A stretch of DNA of 64,000 bases from assembly GCA_000830255.1 (NCBI GenBank), contig JQIT01000006.1, forward strand, positions 62,001 to 126,000. The letters run 5' to 3'. The stretch's first letter is position 1. Every line of letters starts with the position of its first letter. The stretch is from Sulfuricurvum sp. PC08-66 (GTDB lineage: Bacteria > Campylobacterota > Campylobacteria > Campylobacterales > Sulfurimonadaceae). Shown piece after piece: positions 9,480 through 18,156 of the stretch. Below the pieces are notes generated by a model. The model had not been told where the DNA came from, ran no database searches, and worked only from the letters and a program-made list of their open reading frames with translations. Position numbers and translations under genes: made by a program.

Positions 9480-9877
9480 GGCAGATTTTCCTCGACTCTA
9501 AGTAGGGCAATTCTAGCCAAGGTGTCATTAAACTCTACTTGCAGGTAGTGCGGTGGCACTATCAACTGCGTGAGGTTTGTATGCCCTTTGAGCGTTGTCT
9601 TATCGAAGCTTTGGACATGCACCTCATGCGCCAAAATATAGTCGCTTATCTCCTGTGCATAACAGCTAAAAAATGCACTTTTGGGACACTCTTGCGTGAG
9701 AAAAATTATCTCTTCATCGATAGCAGTGTTTTGAGGGAGAGGTGTCATAACAGGGGAAGCCATCAAAGAGGTATGAATGAGCATCGACTCTTTGACTTGG
9801 TATTTGAGGCTGACGATGTAGACATCCGCCCCAAGCAGTGTTAGTGTGTAAAGGAGTGCGCTAAGGTATCGTACCAT
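9476..9877 (-). CDS. flgQ: FlgQ-like flagellar motility protein
   Basis: This is a 133-residue protein with a short N-terminal signal sequence (MVRYLSALLYTLTLLGA) and two Cys (QECPKSAFFSCYAQ) that may pair in the periplasm. By sequence alone I would call it hypothetical. The call rests on position: it lies between a FlgP-like gene and flgR, the order seen in C. jejuni, where flgP and flgQ are needed for motility and belong to the outer part of the flagellar motor. It overlaps the flgP end by 37 bases and the flgR start by 4 bases. Confidence 0.6.
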   Translation of the reverse strand: MVRYLSALLYTLTLLGADVYIVSLKYQVKESMLIHTSLMASPVMTPLPQNTAIDEEIIFLTQECPKSAFFSCYAQEISDYILAHEVHVQSFDKTTLKGHTNLTQLIVPPHYLQVEFNDTLARIALLRVEENLP

Positions 9878-10407
9878 TGTGCGCCATCGATAACGAGCTC
9901 CACTTCGACTTCACATAGACCATCTTTGAATTCTGTCTCTACTACAGCGGCTTGACGAATCATCGCATTGACCTCTGTACGTACTTGTGAACGTTTGACC
10001 ATCATATTTTTGATCAAATCTTGACCTTCTACACGAACGCCAGAGATTTTTTCGCCCAAGAGTCTGTAGGCATCGACCATTGCGGCACGTTTGGCCATTG
10101 CAAAGGCTTGTGCAGGCGATTGTGTGAAGCTTGGTGCTACACCTTGACCTTTGACGACCAAGCGAATAGTGCTTTGTTGTGTCATAAGCGGCTCTTGGTA
10201 TGCACGTACAGCTTCAGCAGAGGGGAGCGTTTGGGGAGACATAGCACTGCTTTGCGTAGTAGCAGATACCGTAGATGCGGGTGATGATACGGCAGGCGTA
10301 GTCGCCGTAAGCGTATCTGCAAAAGGGTTCAAGAGGGGCTTAGGCGCAGCCATCAATACCCCTGCAGCAATCGTTGAAACTACAACGGTTGTAAACAATT
10401 TGGTCAT
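9841..10407 (-). CDS. flgP: FlgP-like LPP20-family flagellar protein
   Basis: The 188-residue protein has a signal sequence (TKLFTTVVVSTIAAGVLMAA) and a Ser/Thr/Ala-rich linker to about residue 65. It ends in an LPP20-type domain that includes RAAMVDAYRLLGEKISGVRV and VEVELVIDGAQWYDTL. In C. jejuni FlgP forms the basal disk of the flagellar motor. I see no lipobox cysteine after the signal, unlike typical LPP20 lipoproteins, so this copy may be a soluble or differently anchored protein. The start at 10407 is preceded by GAAGGA. A sigma-54 type promoter lies upstream at 10442-10460, just past the gyrA stop. Confidence 0.8.
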   Translation of the reverse strand: MTKLFTTVVVSTIAAGVLMAAPKPLLNPFADTLTATTPAVSSPASTVSATTQSSAMSPQTLPSAEAVRAYQEPLMTQQSTIRLVVKGQGVAPSFTQSPAQAFAMAKRAAMVDAYRLLGEKISGVRVEGQDLIKNMMVKRSQVRTEVNAMIRQAAVVETEFKDGLCEVEVELVIDGAQWYDTLAHSFTH

Positions 10408-10441
10408 ATGTGGTCCTTCACAACAGTATTTGTACTGCTGT

Positions 10442-10460
10442 AAAGCAACAGACGTTCCAA
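10442..10460 (-). promoter_or_regulatory. Sigma-54 promoter for flgP-flgQ-flgR
   Basis: On the minus strand the sequence TTGGAACGTCTGTTGCTTT has GG and GC separated by exactly 10 bases, as in the -24/-12 consensus TGGCAC-N5-TTGC. The GG is at 10458-10457 and the GC at 10446-10445. It begins two bases after the gyrA stop and 35 bases before the flgP start. The expected leader can fold CAGCAGTA against TACTGTTG (10419-10438 region). Confidence 0.7.
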
Positions 10461-10462
10461 TT

Positions 10463-12922
10463 TTACTCTTCGTCAAACTCTCCATCTACCTCTTCCTCTT
10501 TGGGACAGCGAGAGACACTTGCCACATCATCACCTTTGATGATGAAAACACCGCTGGTATTACGCGCGGATTTGGAGATAGTTTGCATATCGACACGAAT
10601 CATTTTGCCCGATTTGGTCAATGCCATCATATCCATGCTCTCATCGACCATGAGACATCCCACGATGCTTTTACCTGTTTTGGGGCTCAGTTTCATTGCG
10701 ATGACACCTGTGCCGCCGCGATTGGTCAATCGATACTCTTCTGCGGTGGTGCGTTTACCGATACCTTTTTCACTGACGGTCAAAATCTCTTCGTTATCAT
10801 CTTTGATGACATTAGCATCGACGACAACATCGCCATCGTGTTTGAATTTGATACCACGTACACCACGGGTATTGCGCCCTTGGTCACGCGTTTTCTCGAT
10901 ATCAAATTTGATACATTGTGCGTCGCGTGTGACGATGAAGAGGTATTTGATTTCGCTTGTAGCGATTTTGGCGGTGACCAATTGATCGTCGTCATCGAGG
11001 CTAATAGCTTTTACACCGTTGCTTCGGATATTGGAGAATTCGCTCAATGCGGTACGTTTGACAATACCCTGCTCGGTGAAGAATACCAACGATTTTGTCT
11101 CGTCAAAATCCGTCGTAGGCAAGATAGAGCGGATTTTTTCATCAGGTACGAGATTGAGCAAGTTGACCACTGCTTTGCCTTTGGCTGTACGACTACCCTC
11201 TGGTATACGGTAGACTTTGAGCCAGTGCAACTGTCCACGGTCGGTGATGATGAGAAGCGTATCGTGCGTATTTGCAGTGAAAAAGCGCTCGATGAAGTCA
11301 TCTTCGTAGGTGGTAACAGCGGTTTTGCCTTTGCCACCACGACGTTGTTTTTCATAATTGGCAAGCGGTACACGCTTGATATAACCACGGTGCGTGATGG
11401 TCACCACCATTGGCTCGTTGGGAATCAAATCTTCGATATCGATATCATCGTAATCATCGACGATATCGGTCAAGCGTTTCATACCGAAAGTGCTTTTGGC
11501 ATCCTCAATCTCTTCGACGATGATGCCTTTGAGCATCTCTTCGCTTTTGAGAATAGAGTCCAAATAGGCGATGAATTTTTGCAACTCTGCAAGCTCATTT
11601 TCGATTTTTTCACGCTCTAACCCTGTCAATTTTTGCAAGCGCATATCGAGAATGGCTTGGGCTTGACGCTCACTAAAGTCAAAACGACTCATCAAATTAT
11701 TACGCGCATCTTCGGTGCTAGCACTCGCACGAATAAGTTTGATCACCTCATCGATATGGTCAAGCGCTTTTTTCAACCCTTCCAAAATATGTGCTTTGGC
11801 TTTAGCCTTTTCAAGGTCAAAAATGGTTCGACGGATAATGACGGTTTTGCGGTGCGCGATAAAGTGGCGCAACATCTCGATAAGCGTGAAGACTTTGGGC
11901 TCTTGGTTGACAATCGCCAACATAATAATCCCAAAGGTGGTTTGCATGTTGGTCGATTTGAAGAGATTGTTGAGCACAATTTCACTCATCGCATCGCGTT
12001 TGAGTTCGATAACGACACGAATACCCTCACGGTCAGACTCATCACGAATATCTGAAATTCCCTCTATAACCTTCTCACGTACCAATGCCGCGATGGTCTC
12101 TATCAAGCGCGCTTTGTTGACTTGGTAGGGCAACTCATCGATGACGATAATCTCTTTGTTTTTCTTCTGTTCGATGTGTGTTTTGGCACGTACTTTGATA
12201 CGACCGCGCCCTGTGAGATAGGCATCCATAATCCCCTTTTTGCCGAAAATCGTCCCACCTGTAGGAAAATCAGGAGCATGCACAAACTGCATAAGGTCTT
12301 GGACGATTGCGTCGGGGTTGTTGAGTAGATAGAGTGTCGCATCCATGATTTCATTGAGATTGTGCGGAGGAATATTGGTCGCCATACCTACGGCAATACC
12401 GCTACTCCCATTGATAAGGAGATTGGGCACACGTGTAGGAAGTACTACAGGCTCCTCTTGAGAACCATCGTAGTTAGGCGCAAAGTCAATAGTATCTTTG
12501 TCGATGTCCTTGAGTAACCACTCCGCGTATTTGGTCATACGTGCTTCCGTATAACGCATCGCTGCTGCATTATCGCCATCGATAGAGCCGAAGTTCCCTT
12601 GTCCATCGACAAGCGGTGCACGCATCGAGAAGGGTTGCGCCATACGTACCAATGCGTCGTAAACGGCATTATCCCCGTGCGGATGGTATTTACCTAGTAC
12701 CTCTCCAATAATACGTGCCGATTTTTTGAATTTGGCACCTGCTGAAAGATTGAGTTCGCTCATCGAATAGAGAATTCGTCGATGGACGGGTTTGAGTCCA
12801 TCGCGCACATCAGGCAACGCACGTCCAATAATGACGCTCATCGAATAGTCAAGATAGCTCGTTTTGATACTATCTTCTATATTAATGTTTTGAATCTCTC
12901 CGCTGTTGTGTGAATCAGCCAT
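10463..12922 (-). CDS. gyrA: DNA gyrase subunit A
   Basis: GyrA is the breakage-reunion subunit of the supercoiling enzyme. The 819-residue length fits the family. The active-site Tyr lies in [12 protein letters not shown] near residue 123. The quinolone-determining region reads [17 protein letters not shown], with Asn where E. coli has Ser83; H. pylori also has Asn here, so it need not mean resistance. The C-terminal beta-pinwheel contains the GyrA-box-like QRRGGKGK near residue 545. It is transcribed with or just ahead of flgP, matching the C. jejuni order. A ribosome site AAGGA precedes the ATG. Confidence 0.98.
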   Translation of the reverse strand: MADSHNSGEIQNINIEDSIKTSYLDYSMSVIIGRALPDVRDGLKPVHRRILYSMSELNLSAGAKFKKSARIIGEVLGKYHPHGDNAVYDALVRMAQPFSMRAPLVDGQGNFGSIDGDNAAAMRYTEARMTKYAEWLLKDIDKDTIDFAPNYDGSQEEPVVLPTRVPNLLINGSSGIAVGMATNIPPHNLNEIMDATLYLLNNPDAIVQDLMQFVHAPDFPTGGTIFGKKGIMDAYLTGRGRIKVRAKTHIEQKKNKEIIVIDELPYQVNKARLIETIAALVREKVIEGISDIRDESDREGIRVVIELKRDAMSEIVLNNLFKSTNMQTTFGIIMLAIVNQEPKVFTLIEMLRHFIAHRKTVIIRRTIFDLEKAKAKAHILEGLKKALDHIDEVIKLIRASASTEDARNNLMSRFDFSERQAQAILDMRLQKLTGLEREKIENELAELQKFIAYLDSILKSEEMLKGIIVEEIEDAKSTFGMKRLTDIVDDYDDIDIEDLIPNEPMVVTITHRGYIKRVPLANYEKQRRGGKGKTAVTTYEDDFIERFFTANTHDTLLIITDRGQLHWLKVYRIPEGSRTAKGKAVVNLLNLVPDEKIRSILPTTDFDETKSLVFFTEQGIVKRTALSEFSNIRSNGVKAISLDDDDQLVTAKIATSEIKYLFIVTRDAQCIKFDIEKTRDQGRNTRGVRGIKFKHDGDVVVDANVIKDDNEEILTVSEKGIGKRTTAEEYRLTNRGGTGVIAMKLSPKTGKSIVGCLMVDESMDMMALTKSGKMIRVDMQTISKSARNTSGVFIIKGDDVASVSRCPKEEEVDGEFDEE

Positions 12923-13035
12923 GCAACATTATCCTTAAATCAAAGTGGCTGAAGTGTAGCCAAACGACGCTTAATCTTTAATCCAAACCCTTGTGTTAGG
13001 GCTGCTTACAAAAAGTATTAACAAAGGTAAACTCA

Positions 13036-13052
13036 TGATTAAATTTTAATCA
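13036..13052. promoter_or_regulatory. 17-base palindrome, copy 1 (possible operator)
   Basis: TGATTAAATTTTAATCA is an inverted repeat with 8-base arms around a central T. It lies 86 bases before the porin start. The identical 17 bases recur upstream of amt at 13858-13874. Flanking bases differ, so this is not simply a longer duplication. A regulator-binding site is an inference. Confidence 0.55.
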
Positions 13053-13098
13053 CTTAATTGCGCGCCGCTGTTTACAAATAAGTTACACTTCTTTTCAG

Positions 13099-13121
13099 AA
13101 CGTGCCAAACACGTTTACAAT
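13099..13121 (+). promoter_or_regulatory. Porin promoter region with inverted repeat
   Basis: A -10 element TACAAT is at 13116-13121, with a weak -35 candidate TTTTCA 18 bases upstream. Directly in the spacer lies the inverted repeat AACGTG-CCAAA-CACGTT (13099-13115), placed where a repressor would block polymerase. A strong ribosome site AAAGGA (13127-13132) precedes the porin ATG. Confidence 0.45.
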
Positions 13122-13138
13122 TTCTCAAAGGATCTACC

Positions 13139-13849
13139 ATGAAAAAATTTCTCTCTCTCAGTTTAGTTGCCGCTATGGCTCTCTCTACACATGCAATGGC
13201 CGAAGAAGCAGCTGCAGCTGCTACTGAAGCTCCTTCTAATGCCTTTAGCATGAGCGGAAATGCTGCAATGACTACGAACTACTTGTGGCGTGGTTGGACA
13301 TACACAAACGAAACTCCAACAGGTCAAGCAGGTCTTGATTTTAGCAACCTTTTCAACATCGAAGGTCTCTATGCTGGTACATGGGGTTCAGGTATTACTG
13401 CTGGTTCAGAAGTTGACCTTTACGGTGGTTATAGCCTAGCGCTTAGCGATGCACTTAGCATCGATGTAGGTACTATTTACTACTTCTATACAACTGACTT
13501 CATAAGCGATCCACACAAAACTACAAGCTACGGTGAGGTTTATGTGACAGCTACTTTTGGAGATTACTCTCTTTCTGTCTACGAAGAGTACGATTTTGAT
13601 GGTACTACTGCTATTGCAGCTGCTACTTTTGGACCCGTCGATGTACAAGCAGGTTACTACCTAGTGCCTTCAACTTCAACTTCAAATGCACTCTTTGGTT
13701 CTGCAGGTATCAACTGGCCATGTATGCTTGATAACAGCTACAACATGAATGCCACAGTAGCGTACAACAACAATGCAGCTGCCAACACAGTTTTCGCTCA
13801 AAAAATGGGTGGAGCTGCCTTCGCTTTGACAATCAGCAAAGATTTCTAG
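13139..13849 (+). CDS. TorF-family outer-membrane porin-like protein
   Basis: The 236-residue precursor has a clear signal peptide (KKFLSLSLVAAMALSTHAMA). The mature start SMSGNAAMTTNYLWRGWT fits the TorF/TIGR02001 family of putative porins. Alternating aromatic and small residues through the chain and a C-terminal Phe (ALTISKDF) indicate an outer-membrane beta-barrel. It stands 88 bases before amt and shares with it a 17-base upstream palindrome. Inference: it admits small nitrogen compounds to the periplasm for the Amt transporters; the substrate is unknown. Confidence 0.75.
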   Translation: MKKFLSLSLVAAMALSTHAMAEEAAAAATEAPSNAFSMSGNAAMTTNYLWRGWTYTNETPTGQAGLDFSNLFNIEGLYAGTWGSGITAGSEVDLYGGYSLALSDALSIDVGTIYYFYTTDFISDPHKTTSYGEVYVTATFGDYSLSVYEEYDFDGTTAIAAATFGPVDVQAGYYLVPSTSTSNALFGSAGINWPCMLDNSYNMNATVAYNNNAAANTVFAQKMGGAAFALTISKDF

Positions 13850-13855
13850 TCAGAA

Positions 13856-13876
13856 ATTGATTAAATTTTAATCAAT
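13856..13876. promoter_or_regulatory. 17-base palindrome, copy 2 (possible operator)
   Basis: The same TGATTAAATTTTAATCA found before the porin gene occurs at 13858-13874. Here the arms extend to 10 bases each (13856-13865 and 13867-13876). It sits just after the porin stop and 62 bases before the amt start. It is followed at once by a strong hairpin. Confidence 0.55.
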
Positions 13877-13877
13877 A

Positions 13878-13907
13878 AACTGCCTACTTAAAAAGAGGTG
13901 GGCAGTT
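13878..13907 (+). terminator. Strong hairpin between porin and amt
   Basis: AACTGCCTACTT (13878-13889) pairs with AGGTGGGCAGTT (13896-13907) in 12 pairs, two of them G-T, around a 6-base A-rich loop. No T run follows, so it may be a processing or attenuation site rather than a rho-independent terminator. Confidence 0.5.
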
Positions 13908-13937
13908 ATACTTTAGCATTCAAAAAAAGGAGACCCA

Positions 13938-15221
13938 ATGGAAAATTTTGGTGATGTAGGCTATATACTTGACAGTTTCTTGATGGTATTTGCTGGTATT
14001 TTAGTTATGTGGATGGCCGCTGGTTTTGCGATGCTTGAAACAGGTTTGACACGCAGTAAGAACAGTTCAGTGGTTCTACTCAAAAACGTTTCGATTTTTG
14101 CAATCGCAAGTATCACGTTCTACTTTGTTGGTTACAACATTATGTACGGTGAAGGTAGCTTCATGGGTGGCGGCTTTATGGTCGATAGCCTTGGAAGCGC
14201 TGTAGGTGATTCTGGTTTGGCATTGGGTCGTGAAGTAGGTGAAGATGGCGCAGTTACAGCTGCGGGTCACTCTCTCTATGCTGACTTCTTTTTCCAAGTA
14301 GTCTTCGTAGCAACAGCTGCTTCTGTAGTATCAGGAACGATTGCTGAGCGTATGAAAGTATGGCCTTTCTTGATATTTACTGCGATTTTGACTGCAGTTA
14401 TCTATCCATTGCAAGGACACTGGGGACCATGGGGCGGTGCGCTTACTGGCGAGGGACAATTCCTCGAAGGTTTTAGTGACTTTGCAGGTTCTACTATCGT
14501 TCACTCTGTAGGTGGTTGGGCTGCGTTGGCAGGTCTATTGCTTCTAGGTGCTCGCAAAGGCAAATACGGTGCAAATGGCCAAGTACGTGCAATGGCAGGT
14601 TCAAATCTTCCTTTGGCAACACTAGGTACCTTTATCCTCTGGATGGGATGGTTCGGGTTCAATGGTGGTTCACAATTGGCAATGGGCACACTTAGTGATA
14701 TCAATGCAGTAGGCTTGGTTATCGCAGATACCAATATGGCGGCAGCAGCTGGTGCAATTACAGCGGCTATCTTGACACAAATCATCTACAAAAAAGTGGA
14801 CCTTACTATGGTTCTCAACGGTGCACTTGGTGGTCTAGTAGCAGTTACTGCAGGTCCAGATCTAGGTATGATGGTCTCCTTTATCGATGGTGTAGTTGCG
14901 GCTATCTTGATTGTGATTGCGGTTCCTATGTTTGACAAACTCAAACTTGACGACCCAGTCGGTGCTCTTTCTGTACACTTGGTCAACGGTATTTGGGGAA
15001 CACTTGCAGTGGGTATCTTCAACGAGAGTGTTCCTTTTATGGCGCAAGTCAAAGGTATCCTACTCATTGGCGCATTCACATTTGTGGTATCATTCGCCAT
15101 CTGGTTCGTACTCAAAATCACTATGGGTATTCGTGTATCTGAAGAGGTTGAGTATGACGGTATGGATCTTCATGAGACAGGCCTAGAGGCTTACCCTGAT
15201 TTTTCAAAACACCTTAAATAA
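13938..15221 (+). CDS. amt: Ammonium transporter Amt (first copy)
   Basis: This is a trimeric inner-membrane ammonium channel of 427 residues with about 11 helices. The twin pore histidines are visible in STIVHSVGGWAAL (about residue 190) and GALSVHLVNGIWGT (about 345). It carries an insertion of about 30 residues between helices 2 and 3 that the second copy lacks. glnB follows after 21 bases, the classic amt-glnB arrangement in which PII blocks the channel when nitrogen is plentiful. A ribosome site AAAGGAG precedes the start. Confidence 0.95.
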   Translation: MENFGDVGYILDSFLMVFAGILVMWMAAGFAMLETGLTRSKNSSVVLLKNVSIFAIASITFYFVGYNIMYGEGSFMGGGFMVDSLGSAVGDSGLALGREVGEDGAVTAAGHSLYADFFFQVVFVATAASVVSGTIAERMKVWPFLIFTAILTAVIYPLQGHWGPWGGALTGEGQFLEGFSDFAGSTIVHSVGGWAALAGLLLLGARKGKYGANGQVRAMAGSNLPLATLGTFILWMGWFGFNGGSQLAMGTLSDINAVGLVIADTNMAAAAGAITAAILTQIIYKKVDLTMVLNGALGGLVAVTAGPDLGMMVSFIDGVVAAILIVIAVPMFDKLKLDDPVGALSVHLVNGIWGTLAVGIFNESVPFMAQVKGILLIGAFTFVVSFAIWFVLKITMGIRVSEEVEYDGMDLHETGLEAYPDFSKHLK

Positions 15222-15581
<360 letters not shown>

Positions 15582-15593
15582 TCTGCTCTACAC

Positions 15594-15622
15594 TAGCACC
15601 CATCGCTTGGGTGCTACTTTTT
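15594..15622 (+). terminator. Rho-independent terminator after glnB
   Basis: TAGCACCCA (15594-15602) pairs with TGGGTGCTA (15608-15616) around a 5-base loop, followed by CTTTTT. It closes the porin-amt-glnB unit. Confidence 0.85.
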
Positions 15623-15690
15623 AATCACCCTCTTTTTACATCTGCCTATTTTTTAGACAATCATTTCCAAAACCCCTCCAAACCCCTTGT

Positions 15691-15696
15691 TATAAT
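15691..15696 (+). promoter_or_regulatory. -10 element for second amt
   Basis: A consensus TATAAT lies 35 bases before the ATG, with no clear -35 box, as is usual in this phylum. Its place after the glnB terminator supports a separate transcript for the second transporter. A ribosome site TTAGGAA follows. Confidence 0.5.
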
Positions 15697-15730
15697 CTCT
15701 CCTTCATTTCAAATGCATTAGGAACAAAAC

Positions 15731-16906
15731 ATGCAATTTCCTTACGTTATCGATACTTTCTTTTTGCTCTTCGCCGCTGTGCTAATCATCCTCATGGCAC
15801 CAGGGTTTGCGATGTTGGAGGCGGGATTGGTTCGCTCCAAAAACGTCGTCACCGTTTTGACGGGCAACGTACTGCTCTACGCTATCACCTCTTTTGTTTT
15901 TGTGCTGTGGGGATTCAATCTCATGTTTGGCGGCAACGGCTTCTTCCTCGATGGCATTACCATGACCGATTACAGCATCTACGCCTTTGCCTTTTTCCAA
16001 ATGGCGTTCGTTTCCAAAACCGTCTCGATTATGAGCGGGGGATTGAGTGAGCGCGTTCGATTGGTGCCTTTTATGCTTTTCGCCATCGTCATGGCAGGCT
16101 TTATCTATCCGCTTGTGGGTGGTTGGATTTGGAACGGTGGATTTTTGAGCGGTATGCACGATTTGGCTGGCTCTACCGTGATTCACTCCGTAGGAGGCTG
16201 GGCAGTTTTGGCGGCGATTATGATACTAGGACCACGCCAAGGCAAATATGACAAAAACGGTGCTATTCGCCCTATGCCTGCTTCGAGTATTCCCTTGGTT
16301 ACCTTGGGCGCATTGCTGCTTTGGATTGGATGGTTTGGATTCAATGGCGGTTCTAATTTCAAAATCTCCACTCCCGAACTCGCCGATACAGTCAGTCTCA
16401 TCATCCTCAATACCAACACCGCAGGTATCGCGGGTGCTATTGCCGCGACGCTATTTCTGTATGCGCGATACCGTACGCTCGATGTCACCATGATACTCAA
16501 CGGTGCATTGGGAGGGCTTGTCGCTATTACGGCAGGTGCCGATGTAGTGGGATTGTGGGAGCCTATCGTCATTGGTGCTATTGGAGGATTATTAGTAGTT
16601 TTGGCTATCCCGATGTTCGATAGATTCAAAATCGATGACCCCGTAGGAGCTATCTCCGTACACTTGGTCAACGGTATTTGGGGGACATTAGCCGTAGCCC
16701 TTTTCAGCGACGCTTTCACCTTTTGGGCGCAACTCAAAGGTGTCTTGGTCGTGGGAGCATTTGTCTTCCCCGTCACATGGGTTCTTTTCGCACTTATCAA
16801 GCGTTTTGTAGGTATCCGTCCCAATGCCGAGAGCGAATACAACGGTCTGGATATTCAAGAGTGCGGTATCGAAAGTTACCCCGATTTTGTCAAATCCAAA
16901 GTCTAA
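15731..16906 (+). CDS. amt: Ammonium transporter Amt (second copy)
   Basis: This 391-residue membrane protein is a paralogue of the first Amt. It keeps both pore histidines (GSTVIHSVGGWAVL and GAISVHLVNGIWGT) and the conserved GWFGFNGGS. It is shorter because the extracellular insertion after helix 2 is missing. It has its own promoter and no PII gene behind it, although the adjacent glnB product could serve both. Codon usage is closer to the general genes of the window than to the first amt, whose codons look optimised for high expression. Confidence 0.95.
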   Translation: MQFPYVIDTFFLLFAAVLIILMAPGFAMLEAGLVRSKNVVTVLTGNVLLYAITSFVFVLWGFNLMFGGNGFFLDGITMTDYSIYAFAFFQMAFVSKTVSIMSGGLSERVRLVPFMLFAIVMAGFIYPLVGGWIWNGGFLSGMHDLAGSTVIHSVGGWAVLAAIMILGPRQGKYDKNGAIRPMPASSIPLVTLGALLLWIGWFGFNGGSNFKISTPELADTVSLIILNTNTAGIAGAIAATLFLYARYRTLDVTMILNGALGGLVAITAGADVVGLWEPIVIGAIGGLLVVLAIPMFDRFKIDDPVGAISVHLVNGIWGTLAVALFSDAFTFWAQLKGVLVVGAFVFPVTWVLFALIKRFVGIRPNAESEYNGLDIQECGIESYPDFVKSKV

Positions 16907-16912
16907 TCCCCC

Positions 16913-16940
16913 TATAATAGCTCCACTTTTTTTGTGGAGC
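16913..16940 (+). promoter_or_regulatory. -10 box and hairpin covering a ribosome site
   Basis: TATAAT is at 16913-16918. The hairpin GCTCCAC (16920-16926), T7 loop, GTGGAGC (16934-16940) holds the GGAG ribosome site of the next gene in its 3' arm. A transcript begun from this -10 would start inside the 5' arm and could not fold it; a read-through transcript from amt could. Confidence 0.4.
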
Positions 16941-16945
16941 ATCGC

Positions 16946-17443
16946 ATGCGTCGATTGATACTAGTTCTACTCTTTTTCTCTGCTCTTTGGGCGGAGGATT
17001 TTATGCTTGGACATCAGTTCAAAGATGAGAATTTTTACTTCCCCCCTATTCCTGCCCAAATGACCCAAGCCGAATTTGATCTGCTCAGCCAAGACAGTGG
17101 TCTCAAAGAGATGCTCTATGCCGCCGTGGTACCAGGCTATATGCACTTCGTCGCCCAAGAGGAGACGGTGGGGTACGTGCTTTTGGGGACGCGATTGGCT
17201 AGCTATACGACCATGATTGCATCGTATGCTATAGCCTCCAATGAGCTCTCGCAATTGAGTGGTTCTACCAAAGTCGCTTTCGATGTAGCACTTTTGGTTG
17301 CCGTGGGTAGTTATCTCTTCGACTACATCGCAGGTGAATATACCCTCAACGCCAAACAAAACGCCCTTCGATACCACTACGGCAAAACGGCATCGACGCT
17401 AAGCTTCGATGGTAATCGCCTCTCCTTTTCACACACTTTCTAG
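16946..17443 (+). CDS. Exported or membrane protein of unknown function
   Basis: The 165-residue product begins with a signal sequence (RRLILVLLFFSALWA). It has two later hydrophobic segments, at about residues 85-100 (TRLASYTTMIASYAIA) and 113-130 (VAFDVALLVAVGSYLFDYIAG). I do not recognise the family. I prefer the ATG at 16946 to the GTG at 16934 because the signal peptide starts there and GGAG lies at the right distance. The end overlaps the convergent bioD by 4 bases. Confidence 0.6.
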   Translation: MRRLILVLLFFSALWAEDFMLGHQFKDENFYFPPIPAQMTQAEFDLLSQDSGLKEMLYAAVVPGYMHFVAQEETVGYVLLGTRLASYTTMIASYAIASNELSQLSGSTKVAFDVALLVAVGSYLFDYIAGEYTLNAKQNALRYHYGKTASTLSFDGNRLSFSHTF

Positions 17444-18081
17444 GATTCTAAAAGCCTCTGCGCGATAGTCGGTAGCTCCTTTTGGAGTGTCAAATAGCCG
17501 CCATTCGCCTCATAATAGGGTGCGGTAATTTTGGCAAACTCCTCACATGAGGCGTAGCAGTTGACCGCCCACACATAGGGCAAATCGTGCGCCTCCAAAA
17601 GCGTACGACTCAGCAAAGTATCGTTGATACTGCCCAACGTGCTTGGCACGACCAAGAGCACCTTGTCTGCAAAAAGATGGGCAATATCTATCATGAAAAG
17701 CTTCTCATCGATAGGGACAAGCAAACCGCCCGCCCCTTCGATAATGACAATTTCACTCACCTCTTGCATCTTTTGAAGCGCCATCAAGAGTATCTCGATT
17801 TCAATCATCGTGTGACCGCGTGCCACATAGGGCGCCGCAGGGAGTTTAAAGGCATAAGGGCAGACATCCTCGATACCAAAATCGAGCAGTTTGGTGTTGT
17901 ATTGGCGTGCTGTTTCAAGCAGTAGTGCCGCATCGCAAGGCACATCGACCACTCCTGTTTCGATGGGTTTGAGCACCCCTACTTTGTACCCCATCTCACC
18001 GTAATAGCGCACCAACTCCAGCGCGGCAAAACTCTTACCAATTCCCGTATTGGTGGCACTTACAAAAAGCGTTCGCTTCAT
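17440..18081 (-). CDS. bioD: Dethiobiotin synthetase
   Basis: BioD closes the ureido ring of dethiobiotin using ATP and CO2, the step before BioB. The P-loop reads FVSATNTGIGKSFAALE near the start, the substrate-binding segment is LKPIETGV, and EGAGGLLVPIDE near residue 115 is the second nucleotide and Mg site. About 213 residues is normal. No other bio gene is in the window. The ATG at 18081 is chosen over one three codons upstream because its spacing from AAAGAG is better. Confidence 0.92.
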   Translation of the reverse strand: MKRTLFVSATNTGIGKSFAALELVRYYGEMGYKVGVLKPIETGVVDVPCDAALLLETARQYNTKLLDFGIEDVCPYAFKLPAAPYVARGHTMIEIEILLMALQKMQEVSEIVIIEGAGGLLVPIDEKLFMIDIAHLFADKVLLVVPSTLGSINDTLLSRTLLEAHDLPYVWAVNCYASCEEFAKITAPYYEANGGYLTLQKELPTIAQRLLES

Positions 18082-18112
18082 TATCTTCATCTCTTTTTTA
18101 GAGTATTGCTTC

Positions 18113-18118
18113 TATAAT
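18113..18118 (+). promoter_or_regulatory. -10 element for the MetY-like gene
   Basis: TATAAT lies 38 bases before the GTG start, in the divergent region shared with bioD. No -35 box is evident. A ribosome site AAGGAAAAG follows. Confidence 0.45.
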
Positions 18119-18156
18119 CTACACCCTATCTCGTCAATAATTTTTAAGGAAAAGAC

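Noticed and set aside
10151-11620. Long open frame of 489 codons on the plus strand, opposite gyrA
   Set aside because: It mirrors the gyrA codons in the antisense frame, has an amino-acid make-up unlike real proteins (rich in Asp, Thr, Phe, Cys), no ribosome site, and would overlap a certain core gene for its whole length.
10580-12922. Asn at the quinolone-resistance position of GyrA as a resistance mutation
   Set aside because: Asn is the normal residue here in H. pylori, so it does not by itself show resistance.
13856-13876. FNR/CRP box reading of the TTGAT...ATCAA palindrome
   Set aside because: The FNR consensus needs 4 bases between TTGAT and ATCAA; here there are 9, so an FNR site is unlikely.
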